Virus record (IMG/VR): IMGVR_UViG_3300042876_000902
Span: 17,969 to 81,968 of that record
Length of the DNA: 64,000 nucleotides
Direction: 5' to 3' (one strand)
Source of the DNA: a virus
The position numbers were made by a program, and so were the translations under genes. This document shows positions 9,601-16,248 of the stretch, one piece after another. The notes below the pieces were generated by a model, which searched no databases, was not told the DNA's origin, and saw only the letters and a program-made list of their open reading frames with translations. The stretch's first letter is position 1. Each line of letters starts with the position of its first letter.

Positions 9601-10482
9601 AAGGCGGGCAACGCCGTTCGCAACAGGACGCTCTACGGGGTGGCGGTCAATCGTGTGATGGCCGCCGCGGCGGGCGAATGGGACGGCGTGCCACTCGCGG
9701 CCGGTGACCTCTGGTTCGACAGCGACCAGAATTACGTGCCATGGCGGTGGTCTGGGTCGCAGTGGTTGACGGTGGCCGACGCTTCCCCGGTCATCGCCTC
9801 GCGCCTCGCCGCCGGGATCATCACGGCCGACAAGATCGACGCTGGCGCTGTCACGGCCGACAAGCTCGCCGCCGACGCGATCAAGACCACCGGGTACACG
9901 TTCACCGGGACCGAGGGCGGGACCAACGAGGTGGCGACTTCCGGGGCGAAGATGCAGCGGTCCGGGACGGCGTTGCTCGCGGCGGCCAACAGCTTCAAGG
10001 TCGGGGCGGTCCCGTTCTCGGACATGGCGCTCGCTCGCGCCTTCGCACGCGTCGACGTCGGGGCCAGCTCCTTCTCTCCGATCTACGTCAAGGGGTTCAG
10101 CTCCATCACTCGCGTCGCGGGTCCGCCCGCGTGTCTGTGGTTTCAGGTCGAGACGGAGGTGTTCTCCGGCGTCCAGCCGATCCCGGCGCTCTCCGTCGGG
10201 ACATGCCCGGAGGAGGACGTCGGGACCGACGCGGACCTCATCGCGCAGATCCAGCCGTTCATCGTCGGGTACGACCGAAACTACAACTACGGCAGCGGCA
10301 GCTACTATCCTCCGGGCTCCTACCACGATTACGGTTGGCTCGGCATCTACGTCGCGCTGAGGCGCGCGACTCCTGGTGTCGTTGGTGGAGTTCCGACGGT
10401 AGAATACTCATGGGTGGATCCGGAGGCGTTCGGGACGGGCAACGCTGTGACGCTCTACGTCGCACTGATCACCAACAACTGA
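6631..10482 (+). CDS. Tail-tip host-specificity protein (GTA gp15 / gpJ-like)
   Basis: 1283 aa from ATG 6631. The N-terminal part has VQIGTSCFDRPVPMLYGRNRI, typical of the tail hub; the middle (about 520-580) contains RFKIRVGFKHAVLEPLDI followed by DIVxITE-type beta strands as in phage-tail_3/GTA TIM-barrel proteins. Near residue 1065 are TADKIDAGAVTADKLAADAI repeats, usual in the shaft region of gpJ-like fibres. The last ~200 residues are Tyr/Gly/Ser-rich and likely form the variable receptor-binding end. It is the largest gene in the window. Confidence 0.85.
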   Translation: MSGASETARNVGRTLSHAFGGVGNYTTAGELLTGVQIGTSCFDRPVPMLYGRNRIAGNLIWMPQSFWEKVAGESASGGGKGGNSPSSGTPDAYYQGFAIGLCEGPVGDILRVWRDKEQFGGLDKLDGGVFTYFHGTRPQTPWTYFDSTPVAKSTEEFVAENGYRIEDPGLDHITSPTSLIPPASIRIKYGGVWKYLLNSSQVSAGYRTGQLYRPNQDILGYPANPNPYYYTIVKVGSGASAYWEVTFSDASLLGCPVIITYSGTRNYSGYAIGYSGTAYLITPRMSLGSSNSMKNYTFEVSGFLDENTDVGGADPAAVVFDMLTNAIYGCGWDASRIEVDLGPDGTVASGYRRYCDQMGFKVSPALNEQKAALDYVQSILDSTNSAMTWSNGKLRVVPLGDVTVGTFTPALQPVYDIVIDNMSALTGSDGSVASIDDGPVTVMRKRQSDTYNRIPVEYLDQANEYNVAVVSEVDQADVDATGSVREAQAVRLACITNQRHAQIISRLMAQRSCYVRNRFKIRVGFKHAVLEPLDIITITEPRLGLDRKPVRITSVDEDPVAQDITIEAEEMPIGIAQAARFATEVGEGGGQDYGTKPYFSNTPIIFAPPPTATESGGPEVWIGTSGANKDWGGSQVWLSWDGITYVYEGDIGAATYGTTVGAVNAGSPFDSVNNVDVDLSVSAGQLASVTDVERDALASDCWLEGEVIAYRDATLQVDGSYRLSSLRRGCRGTASSSHPAGAPFIRIDDNLMKLQVDPTRYGQTIYVKLVSFNLSKTQYDDISDVPVYQYTLPSFALSGAEQILNLPVKFAFDQLVLEDWDIVGSGVVCLASGGLDGSRVLQVTGQAVMIHKGLIPVDALRPIRIASLWKQETQPTNGTGTFRVGFCGIGADMTTKVSMTGADTLSEQYVTDAFESPNASWYSSESFLSGRGSPGGTAAGTVNAPGKFHEDVRYVRLMLIMNGDVGESPAGDGTVSVDNLAALDATADVAKAGNAVRNRTLYGVAVNRVMAAAAGEWDGVPLAAGDLWFDSDQNYVPWRWSGSQWLTVADASPVIASRLAAGIITADKIDAGAVTADKLAADAIKTTGYTFTGTEGGTNEVATSGAKMQRSGTALLAAANSFKVGAVPFSDMALARAFARVDVGASSFSPIYVKGFSSITRVAGPPACLWFQVETEVFSGVQPIPALSVGTCPEEDVGTDADLIAQIQPFIVGYDRNYNYGSGSYYPPGSYHDYGWLGIYVALRRATPGVVGGVPTVEYSWVDPEAFGTGNAVTLYVALITNN

Positions 10483-10493
10483 AAGGAGGGGGC

Positions 10494-10718
10494 GTGAACG
10501 ACAACAGGAAGCAAGATGTGGATCCGATGACGGTGACGGGGTCGTACGCGGTCGTCAAGGGGAAGTATGGCAAGCGGTCGAAGGACAAGCCGCTCTGGTG
10601 GATCATCGCGTATCACGCGGGGAAGGCCGCCGTGCAGATCGCGATGGCACTCATCCTCCTCGGCATCGCGGCGTGGGCACAGCAGTGCGGGATCACGCTC
10701 CCCAAGGTGCTGCCGTGA
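10494..10718 (+). CDS. Small single-pass membrane protein
   Basis: 74 aa from GTG 10494 with AAAGGAGGGGG upstream. A basic, charged N-terminus (KGKYGKRSKDKPLWW) precedes one hydrophobic helix (about 45-62, VQIAMALILLGIAAWA). It could be part of the holin/lysis system or a tail-anchoring protein. The stop overlaps the next start (GTGA). Confidence 0.6.
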   Translation: MNDNRKQDVDPMTVTGSYAVVKGKYGKRSKDKPLWWIIAYHAGKAAVQIAMALILLGIAAWAQQCGITLPKVLP

Positions 10719-11104
10719 AGAAGCCCGCGAAGAAGACGAAGGTGACTGAGCCGGTGGCCGTGCCGTTCGCGTCTGTGAAGGACTTGTTGGAGGCGTACGC
10801 TTCGCGGACGGAGCGGGTCTTCGTGCAGCGGCTCACGGAACACGAAGAGCGTGAGGACAAGAACCTTCGTGACCTCATCGAGAAGCTGGTGATCACCGGT
10901 CGGAGCTTCGACGCCGTCGAGGCCAGGCGCGCGCAGGAGCGGATCGACATCGAGGCGAAGATCGTGTCAGTGCAGCAGCGGCTCGATGTTCTCGAGAAGT
11001 CGCACACAGCCGGGTCTGAAGACATCCAGCGGCTGCGGAACATCATCGAACCGCTCAAGGACATCATCGAGGTGTTCAAGCGGCAGCACGGCATCGGAGG
11101 TTAG
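10715..11104 (+). CDS. Coiled-coil protein of unknown function upstream of the endolysin
   Basis: 129 aa from GTG 10715. A Lys/Pro N-terminus is followed by almost continuous amphipathic helix (about 20-125; EHEEREDKNLRDLIEKLV, EARRAQERIDIEAKIV). No membrane segment. Its position between tail and lysis genes allows a structural or lysis-regulatory role; the family was not recognised. Confidence 0.6.
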   Translation: MKKPAKKTKVTEPVAVPFASVKDLLEAYASRTERVFVQRLTEHEEREDKNLRDLIEKLVITGRSFDAVEARRAQERIDIEAKIVSVQQRLDVLEKSHTAGSEDIQRLRNIIEPLKDIIEVFKRQHGIGG

Positions 11105-11107
11105 GTC

Positions 11108-11599
11108 ATGGCGGAAGCTCTGAAGGCACCCAACGGTCGGGCAGCCATCGAGGAGGTCTTCGGTGAGCTGCCGTGGCATTCGATCCCAGGTAGCACGTTC
11201 GTCCGCGTCGACCCGCTGTGGGAGGAGGAGCACCTCGTCGGGGTCTTCGTCGACAGCTTCTACATCCGAATGCACAAGAAGCTCGCGAGCCTGTTCGTCG
11301 AGGCGCTCATGGCGGCCCGCGCGGCGGCATCCGTCTACACGCTGCGACAGCTCGGCGGCTACTGCCCGCGTCGGATGAAGACGCTCGACCCGGCGAAGCA
11401 GGCAGCCGCGCCGCTCTCGACACACTCGTGGGGGATCGCCTTCGACATCAACTGGAACAGCAACCCGTTCAGCACGAAGCTCATCACGGACATCCCGGCC
11501 GCCTTCGTCGAGGAGTTCAAGAAGCGTGGTTGGAACTGGGGAGGTGACTGGCGCTCGAAGAAGGACCCGATGCACTTCCAGTTCTGCACTGGATACTGA
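11108..11599 (+). CDS. M15-family D-Ala-D-Ala carboxypeptidase-like endolysin
   Basis: 163 aa. The VanY/M15 zinc-site pattern is visible: STHSWGIAFDIN gives His106 and Asp113, and DPMHFQF gives His156. No signal peptide or separate wall-binding domain is seen, as is common for globular endolysins of Gram-negative phages. It probably cuts peptide stems of host peptidoglycan at lysis. Neighbouring membrane proteins support a lysis cassette. Confidence 0.85.
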   Translation: MAEALKAPNGRAAIEEVFGELPWHSIPGSTFVRVDPLWEEEHLVGVFVDSFYIRMHKKLASLFVEALMAARAAASVYTLRQLGGYCPRRMKTLDPAKQAAAPLSTHSWGIAFDINWNSNPFSTKLITDIPAAFVEEFKKRGWNWGGDWRSKKDPMHFQFCTGY

Positions 11600-11612
11600 G
11601 AGGGAGCGGACG

Positions 11613-11822
11613 ATGGAACCCAGCAAGATGAACAGGATCCTGCAGGGGTGGCGCAAGACGGGGTACTGGCTGCTCTCCGTGGCTGCGCTGACCGGCGGGG
11701 CATACTACATGAAGTCGGCGACGTTCGCCGAGTACCGTGATGGCCTCGTGGTGCTGGCGGGCCTCGTTCTCGCGGGCCACGTGTACCAGCAGGCGAAGGT
11801 CACCGCGGGAGACCCCAAGTGA
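11613..11822 (+). CDS. Putative holin (two membrane segments)
   Basis: 69 aa from ATG 11613. Two hydrophobic helices are seen, about 18-33 (YWLLSVAALTGGAYYM) and 44-58 (LVVLAGLVLAGHVY), with a basic N-terminus. Size, topology and position right after the endolysin fit a class II-like holin. The stop overlaps the next start (GTGA). Confidence 0.6.
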   Translation: MEPSKMNRILQGWRKTGYWLLSVAALTGGAYYMKSATFAEYRDGLVVLAGLVLAGHVYQQAKVTAGDPK

Positions 11823-12571
11823 TCTGGGCCTTGAAGCACTGGAGGTTGGTCGGGGTCGCTGCGCTCGCCGTCGCGGTCGTCGTCCTCGCGTTCCTGCTCG
11901 CGGCGCAGGTCAAGGCTGCTCGCGGCGCAGACCAGAAGCGCGAGGCCGCGGAGCTGCGGCTGGCTGGGGAGGTCGTCGCCCGCGAGGCCACCGAGCGAGA
12001 GTTGCGAAAGCTCGTGGCCAAGGACGCCGACTTGGAGCGCCAGGTGCGAGAGCTGGAGGCGCGCTCGCCCGGCGTCGTCGTGAGGACAGTCGAGCGGGTG
12101 GTGACCGTCGAGGTCCCGGCCGTCGGCGTCCCGCTCCCGCCCGGCCCGCCGTGCCTCCTCCCGGAAGGTGGGCGCGGTGTCGTCAGATGCACGGTGGTCC
12201 AGCTGCAGACCGGGCTCGGCAACGTGGTGGTGAGGGGCCGCGCCGAGGCCGTCCGCACGCACCCGCTCCCGGAGACGGTCATCCTCAGCGGGCCGTTCGA
12301 CTCGAAGGTGTCCGTGGTCGACGCGGTCCCGCCCGTCCTCGTGAAGCTGCGCGACCCGCTCTGGGAGCTGGAGGTCGGCGCCGAGTGGCAGGTGCTGAGC
12401 CTCAACGGCGGGGCGTCCGCGCGGCTGCAGCGCGACCCGTCGCTCTACCGGGCCGCCCTCGCGCGCCGCGTGCTGCCGTGGGTCTACGTCGGCGCGGTAG
12501 TCTCGACGCCCGACGGGCGCGCGTGGCAGGCCTCCCTCGGCGCCTCCGGACGCTTCGGCTGGGGCCGCTAG
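11819..12571 (+). CDS. Membrane-anchored coiled-coil protein, spanin-like
   Basis: 250 aa from GTG 11819. One N-terminal membrane helix (about 9-28, LVGVAALAVAVVVLAFLLAA) is followed by a charged coiled coil (about 30-80), then a Val/Pro-rich segment with two Cys (PPCLLPEG, RCTVVQLQ) and a beta-rich C-terminal half. The architecture resembles an inner-membrane spanin but is longer than usual. It is the last late gene before the hairpin at 12597. Confidence 0.5.
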   Translation: MIWALKHWRLVGVAALAVAVVVLAFLLAAQVKAARGADQKREAAELRLAGEVVAREATERELRKLVAKDADLERQVRELEARSPGVVVRTVERVVTVEVPAVGVPLPPGPPCLLPEGGRGVVRCTVVQLQTGLGNVVVRGRAEAVRTHPLPETVILSGPFDSKVSVVDAVPPVLVKLRDPLWELEVGAEWQVLSLNGGASARLQRDPSLYRAALARRVLPWVYVGAVVSTPDGRAWQASLGASGRFGWGR

Positions 12572-12596
12572 GCCGCTGGCAAGCCCCGAAGCAACG

Positions 12597-12630
12597 ACGC
12601 CCGACCCGGAGAGCCTCCCGGGTCGGGCGT
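12597..12630. terminator. Hairpin between convergent gene blocks
   Basis: Perfect 13-bp inverted repeat (ACGCCCGACCCGG, 8-nt loop, reverse complement) between the end of the + late block and the end of the - early block. There is no strong T-tract on either side, so it may be a bidirectional but weak terminator. Confidence 0.6.
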
Positions 12631-12688
12631 CGCGTTACCAGCGGGTCCCCGTTCGTTTAACGGGGCCTCCCGCGAGGCCTCGGAAGGC

Positions 12689-13219
12689 CTAGTAGTCGAC
12701 CTTCGCGTGGGGGTGATACTCCCACTCCCGCCCGGCCTTCTCAGCCCAGAGGCGGTTGAAGATCTCCATGTGCTCCGGGACGTACTCCTCCATGAACACG
12801 ATGCGGCGGCAGCTGGTGTTCATCAGGAGCTTCGTGCATGTCGAGCACGGGGCGAGCGTCACGTAGCAGGTGCTGATCGCCTGGGCGTCCCGGCACTGGA
12901 GGAGGGCGTTCTGCTCGGCGTGGATCGCCTCGCACCCGACCCCGCCCGACTGCGGCTGCCCGAGGGGCGCGAGGGCCCCGGAGCATGCGTTACCGTGGTA
13001 CACGGTAGTCTGCACTGCCCGGTGGGCCCCTTCGGCGTTGTCGACACTGGTGACCTCGTTGCAGTGAGGCAACCCGCTCGCGACCCCGTTGTACCCGGTC
13101 GCGAGGACGTGCCCGTGCCGGTCGACGAGGACGCACCCGACGTGGCGCCGGAGGCAGGTCGAGCGGGTCGCCACGAGCTTCGCCATCGCGACGAAGTACG
13201 TGTCCTTGTCGGGCCTCAC
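12689..13219 (-). CDS. Deoxycytidylate (dCMP) deaminase
   Basis: 176 aa from GTG 13219, which overlaps the ThyA-family stop and has GTGGAGG upstream; the open frame beyond it shadows the previous gene. Zinc/catalytic motifs are clear: CEAIHAEQNALL (His100, Glu102) and APCSTCTKLL (Cys125, Cys128). It converts dCMP to dUMP, feeding thymidylate or modified-pyrimidine synthesis. Last gene of the operon MazG-like - kinase - ThyA-family - deaminase. Confidence 0.88.
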   Translation of the reverse strand: MRPDKDTYFVAMAKLVATRSTCLRRHVGCVLVDRHGHVLATGYNGVASGLPHCNEVTSVDNAEGAHRAVQTTVYHGNACSGALAPLGQPQSGGVGCEAIHAEQNALLQCRDAQAISTCYVTLAPCSTCTKLLMNTSCRRIVFMEEYVPEHMEIFNRLWAEKAGREWEYHPHAKVDY

Positions 13220-14067
13220 GGGAGCGGCCTCCACTGACAGGTCTCGTCGGCCGTCCCCTCGCGGAGCGCCATGAGGTCCCGGCGCAGGGTCTCCCAGTCG
13301 CCCTTCCGCACGAGGGCGTCGGGCGTTGGCTCCGGGACCGGCCCGGGGTCCGACTCGAGCACCTCCTTCACCTTGTCGATGTCCTTCAGGTAGAGGTGGC
13401 TCGACGTCGCGTTGATGGTCATGGTCCCGAGGCCGACCGTCAGCTCGCGAGGGAGACCCCAGTTGTGCATGCACGCGACGAAGAGGGCGACCGTCGCGAA
13501 GCTGAACATGTCGTAGGGAAGCCCCATCCATCCGTCGCTCGACCGCATGAAGACGTGTAGGTGGAGCAGGTCCCGCCGGATCGAGAAGCTCATCGCGACC
13601 GTGCAGGGGATGTCCTTGCTCGGCAGCGGGTTCCGCTCCCAGATGGTGAGCACCGCCTGGCGGGTGTCCCGGTCCTTGCTGAGCTGCTGGACAACGTACG
13701 GGGTCTGCGCCCGGACCTTCGGGCCGTAGGCGCCGTTGAGGGTCACCCCGTCGTCGCTGAACCGCCCGTAGCTCGGCGCGAAGCGGGCGAGGGAGGCGAG
13801 GTCATTCTGGCCGTTCACGATCCACAGCGCCTCGGCGGCCATGAACTGCGCCGAGAGCTTCCGGGCCGGGGAGGTCACCACCGCCCGGCTCAGGTCGACG
13901 GACACGAGCTGGCCGTGGAGCATCTCGACGGTGTCGATCCCGCGCGGGGAAACCTTCTGCCCCTCCCGGCAGATGGCCATCATGGCCTCCCGCCAGGCGG
14001 CATCGCCGCACGGGGCCGGGGTCCCGGGCTGCGGAGTGTATGACTGGGCGAGCATAACGTCGGTCAT
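13216..14067 (-). CDS. ThyA-family pyrimidine methylase, probably dCMP (or dUMP) hydroxymethylase
   Basis: 283 aa from ATG 14067. The ThyA fold is shown by the nucleophile loop KDIPCTVAMSF (Cys155), FMRSSDGWMGLPYDMF (Arg175, Asp178) and SSHLYLKDI. In thymidylate synthases the last motif reads LPFN, where the Asn recognises dUMP; here Asp186 takes that place. An Asn-to-Asp change there is known from phage T4 dCMP hydroxymethylase and MilA-type CMP hydroxymethylases. Because the phage also encodes ThyX, a dedicated role in making 5-hydroxymethyl-dCMP is more likely than dTMP synthesis. An atypical thymidylate synthase remains possible. Confidence 0.75.
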   Translation of the reverse strand: MTDVMLAQSYTPQPGTPAPCGDAAWREAMMAICREGQKVSPRGIDTVEMLHGQLVSVDLSRAVVTSPARKLSAQFMAAEALWIVNGQNDLASLARFAPSYGRFSDDGVTLNGAYGPKVRAQTPYVVQQLSKDRDTRQAVLTIWERNPLPSKDIPCTVAMSFSIRRDLLHLHVFMRSSDGWMGLPYDMFSFATVALFVACMHNWGLPRELTVGLGTMTINATSSHLYLKDIDKVKEVLESDPGPVPEPTPDALVRKGDWETLRRDLMALREGTADETCQWRPLP

Positions 14068-14591
14068 GAGTCGAACCTCCCTTCGGCGATGTGGATGGCG
14101 AAGGCGGGCGCCCCGCCCTCCCACTGGGTGCGGTCGTACTTGAGGACGGGGAGCGAGGTCTTCATTGCGGCGTACCCGTCCCACACGCGGCGGAGCTGGT
14201 CCGTCCGCTTGAGGTACTCCTCCTGCGGCCTGCCCTCGAACGACTTGGCGCAGACCTCGAACGGCGGGAGGCAGAGGACCACCACGCCGTCGCACGCTGC
14301 TGCGATGCCCTCGAGCCACCCCGCCGTGTTCGGGCTCAGCCGGTTCAGCCCGGCCCGCATCACGGCGCCGTAGATGGGCTCGGAGAGCCACGACCGGTCG
14401 AGCACCGTGTCGACGTACCCGTGGGTTGCGGGCATCATGCTCACCTCGTACACGTCGGCGAGGTCTTGAGGGGAGACCTTGAGGTAGGAGCCATGGTGGA
14501 TGAGCATCCCTTGGACGGCGCGGGTGAGCGCCTGGGCCAGCGTGGTCTTGCCCGAGCCGTCCGGGCCTTCGAGGATGAAGAGGCGGCTCAT
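14064..14591 (-). CDS. P-loop deoxynucleoside monophosphate kinase (thymidylate kinase-like)
   Basis: 175 aa. P-loop FILEGPDGSGKTTLA (about 5-19) and the DRSWLSEPIYG motif near 65-75 match thymidylate kinase-like phage proteins. It is the second such kinase in the window; the copy at 24168 looks like a standard dTMP kinase. In an operon with a ThyA-family enzyme, phosphorylation of a modified dNMP is a reasonable inference. Overlaps both neighbours by 4 bases. Confidence 0.75.
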   Translation of the reverse strand: MSRLFILEGPDGSGKTTLAQALTRAVQGMLIHHGSYLKVSPQDLADVYEVSMMPATHGYVDTVLDRSWLSEPIYGAVMRAGLNRLSPNTAGWLEGIAAACDGVVVLCLPPFEVCAKSFEGRPQEEYLKRTDQLRRVWDGYAAMKTSLPVLKYDRTQWEGGAPAFAIHIAEGRFDS

Positions 14592-15076
14592 GGCGTCGCC
14601 TCCTTCGGCGCTCCGGCGTCGTCGCGCCGGTTGACGTACGTGCTCCGGTCGAGCCCCTCGGCATGGAGGTGAACCAGGTGGCTCGGCGGCGACCACCCCG
14701 GCGGCTTGATGAGGTCGACCGCGTGCCCGCGGTGCCCGACGCCGCGGATCTTGGACATGTTCGCCCGGTCGACCTCGGCCCACGAGCGGCGCCAGACCCG
14801 GCGGAGGCCGAGCATCACGGCCGTGCCTTTGAGGAAGACGCCGATGTCGATGAGCGCGTCCGTCATCCCCGCGATGTCGTCGCTCTCGACCGCGTCCTCC
14901 AGCTCGTCCACCTCCTCGCGGAGGCACTGCAGCCGCTCGCGCATCTTCCGCTTCGTGAGGAAGCCCGGCTCCTCGAACGAGAGGATGCCGAACTTGAGGT
15001 GCATCGCGCGGACGTCTTCCAGCTCCGGGTCGAGCCCGCGCAGGACGCGGATCGCATTCCACAGTCTCTTGAACAT
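14588..15076 (-). CDS. MazG-like nucleoside triphosphate pyrophosphohydrolase
   Basis: 162 aa from ATG 15076. The all-alpha NTP-PPase motif is visible as LREEVDELEDAVESDD followed by AGMTDALIDIGVFL (Glu54/55/58 and Asp73/77), then WAEVDRANMSK and VDLIKPPGW, a layout common in phage PRA-PH/dCTPase-like proteins. Members hydrolyse NTPs or dNTPs to monophosphates; next to dNMP-modifying genes, depletion of a canonical dNTP is plausible. First gene after a terminator at 15.1 kb, so it probably heads its own operon. Confidence 0.75.
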   Translation of the reverse strand: MFKRLWNAIRVLRGLDPELEDVRAMHLKFGILSFEEPGFLTKRKMRERLQCLREEVDELEDAVESDDIAGMTDALIDIGVFLKGTAVMLGLRRVWRRSWAEVDRANMSKIRGVGHRGHAVDLIKPPGWSPPSHLVHLHAEGLDRSTYVNRRDDAGAPKEATP

Positions 15077-15098
15077 CGCTGCTCCTTTCGTGCTCTGG

Positions 15099-15137
15099 AA
15101 ACAACAAGGGCCCGCCGCGTGCATCCGCGGCAGGCCC
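15099..15137 (-). terminator. Rho-independent terminator after the Lys-rich gene
   Basis: On the - strand a 12-bp stem with one G-U pair (GGGCCTGCCGCG / CGCGGCGGGCCC) is followed by TTGTTGTTT. It separates the Lys-rich gene (stop 15157) from the MazG-like operon. Confidence 0.75.
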
Positions 15138-15156
15138 GGTCGATGTTGCCGGCTGC

Positions 15157-16107
15157 TTAGGCCGCCTTCTTCTCGGGCGGCTTCAGCCCCTTCTTCTTGA
15201 GGTCGTTGCGGTACCACGCGACGTACGTGCGCTTGAAGCTCGGGAACTCCTTGCTGACCTTGTCGAAGATGACGTCGTCCGAGAACCGCCCGGACATGAT
15301 CAGCTCCTTCGCGACGCTCGCGGCCGACCGGCGCTCGCCCTTCTCCTTCGGCGCCTTGGCGGTGGCGCCCGCGCCCTTCTTCACGGACTTCATCGAGGCG
15401 GCGGCGTTGCCCTTGCCCGTCTTCTTCGCGGTGGTGATGCTCGGCTTCTTGGCCATGGCTCTCTCCTTTGCGCTGCTGTTGACGTTGATGAGCTTCTCCA
15501 GCTCTTCCACTGCGCGCTCGGTGGCTCCCCGGTACTGCATGTACTCGGTGAACAGCGTGGCGCACCTCGCCACCGGGTAACCCTCGATCTCCTTGTACTT
15601 CTTGTCGAACTCCCGCGCCGGGAGGGTCTTGACCGTGAACGGCCCCTCCCCCTCGGCGTCGAGCGTCAGGAACTCTACCACCTTCATGTCGTGCTCGCCA
15701 CCACCACTTTCAGGGAGGCGCCTCCCCAGCTCGATGCAGACCCGGTTGCTGAAGTCCTTGCAGACGACCGCCTGCTCCTGCGCCTTGAGCTGGCTCTTCG
15801 TGAACCGCTCGACCTCCCGGAACGTGGCGTTCACGGTTGGGCACGTGGAGAGGTGGTGCGTGATGGGCTGCTTGCACTCGCCGCACTTGGGCGCCTGGCC
15901 GTTGCCGAAGGCGGGCCCCTGCTTCTTGGCCTCGGGCGCCTTCGTGCTCTTGGTGGGCGGTGCCTTCGCGGGCGCGGCGGGCTTCTTCGTGCTCTTCACC
16001 TTCGCGGGCGGAGCCTTCTTCACCTTCGTGCTCTTGACCTCCTTCTTCGCGGCCTTCGCGGGCTTCTTGCTGCTCTTCGTGTCCTTCCTCGTCCCCTTCT
16101 TCGCCAT
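15157..16107 (-). CDS. Lys-rich histone-H1-like protein with zinc ribbon and C-terminal WYR domain
   Basis: 316 aa from ATG 16107 (GAGGAGG upstream). Residues 1-65 are Lys/Ala/Pro-rich. A Cys cluster follows (CGECKQPITHHLSTCP), then a charged middle domain. A second Lys-rich linker leads to a C-terminal domain ending in FPSFKRTYVAWYRNDLKKKG, shared with three other window proteins. An internal ATG at 15456 has its own AAGGAGAG and is in frame, so a 99-aa C-terminal product may also be made; the long form looks like an in-frame fusion of two genes. DNA or RNA binding is inferred from composition. Confidence 0.7.
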   Translation of the reverse strand: MAKKGTRKDTKSSKKPAKAAKKEVKSTKVKKAPPAKVKSTKKPAAPAKAPPTKSTKAPEAKKQGPAFGNGQAPKCGECKQPITHHLSTCPTVNATFREVERFTKSQLKAQEQAVVCKDFSNRVCIELGRRLPESGGGEHDMKVVEFLTLDAEGEGPFTVKTLPAREFDKKYKEIEGYPVARCATLFTEYMQYRGATERAVEELEKLINVNSSAKERAMAKKPSITTAKKTGKGNAAASMKSVKKGAGATAKAPKEKGERRSAASVAKELIMSGRFSDDVIFDKVSKEFPSFKRTYVAWYRNDLKKKGLKPPEKKAA

Positions 16108-16151
16108 GTGCATCCTCCTCAGCCAGAGGGTTGGACCAATCAACTTCGGCG

Positions 16152-16180
16152 ACCCTAGCAAGACCGGTTTGGGGAGTAAA
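16152..16180 (-). promoter_or_regulatory. Candidate promoter for the Lys-rich gene
   Basis: In the 141-bp gap upstream of the Lys-rich gene the - strand reads TTTACT, 17 bp, TAGGGT, with TGC just before the -10 (extended -10 style). The GCTAGRR core recurs upstream of other operons in this genome. Confidence 0.45.
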
Positions 16181-16248
16181 GGGAGTTGATTGACGCAGCC
16201 CCCTTGGTACTGGCCCCAGCCCCGGACTGATGAAGTCGTCTTTGTGAA

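Noticed and set aside
1-12571. Gene transfer agent locus instead of a phage
   Set aside because: The tail-tip genes are GTA-like, but the window has a full phage replication set, lysis genes and large early block absent from GTAs.
12597-12630. Attachment site at the convergent junction
   Set aside because: The hairpin is a simple inverted repeat between convergent blocks; no integrase or tRNA fragment is visible.
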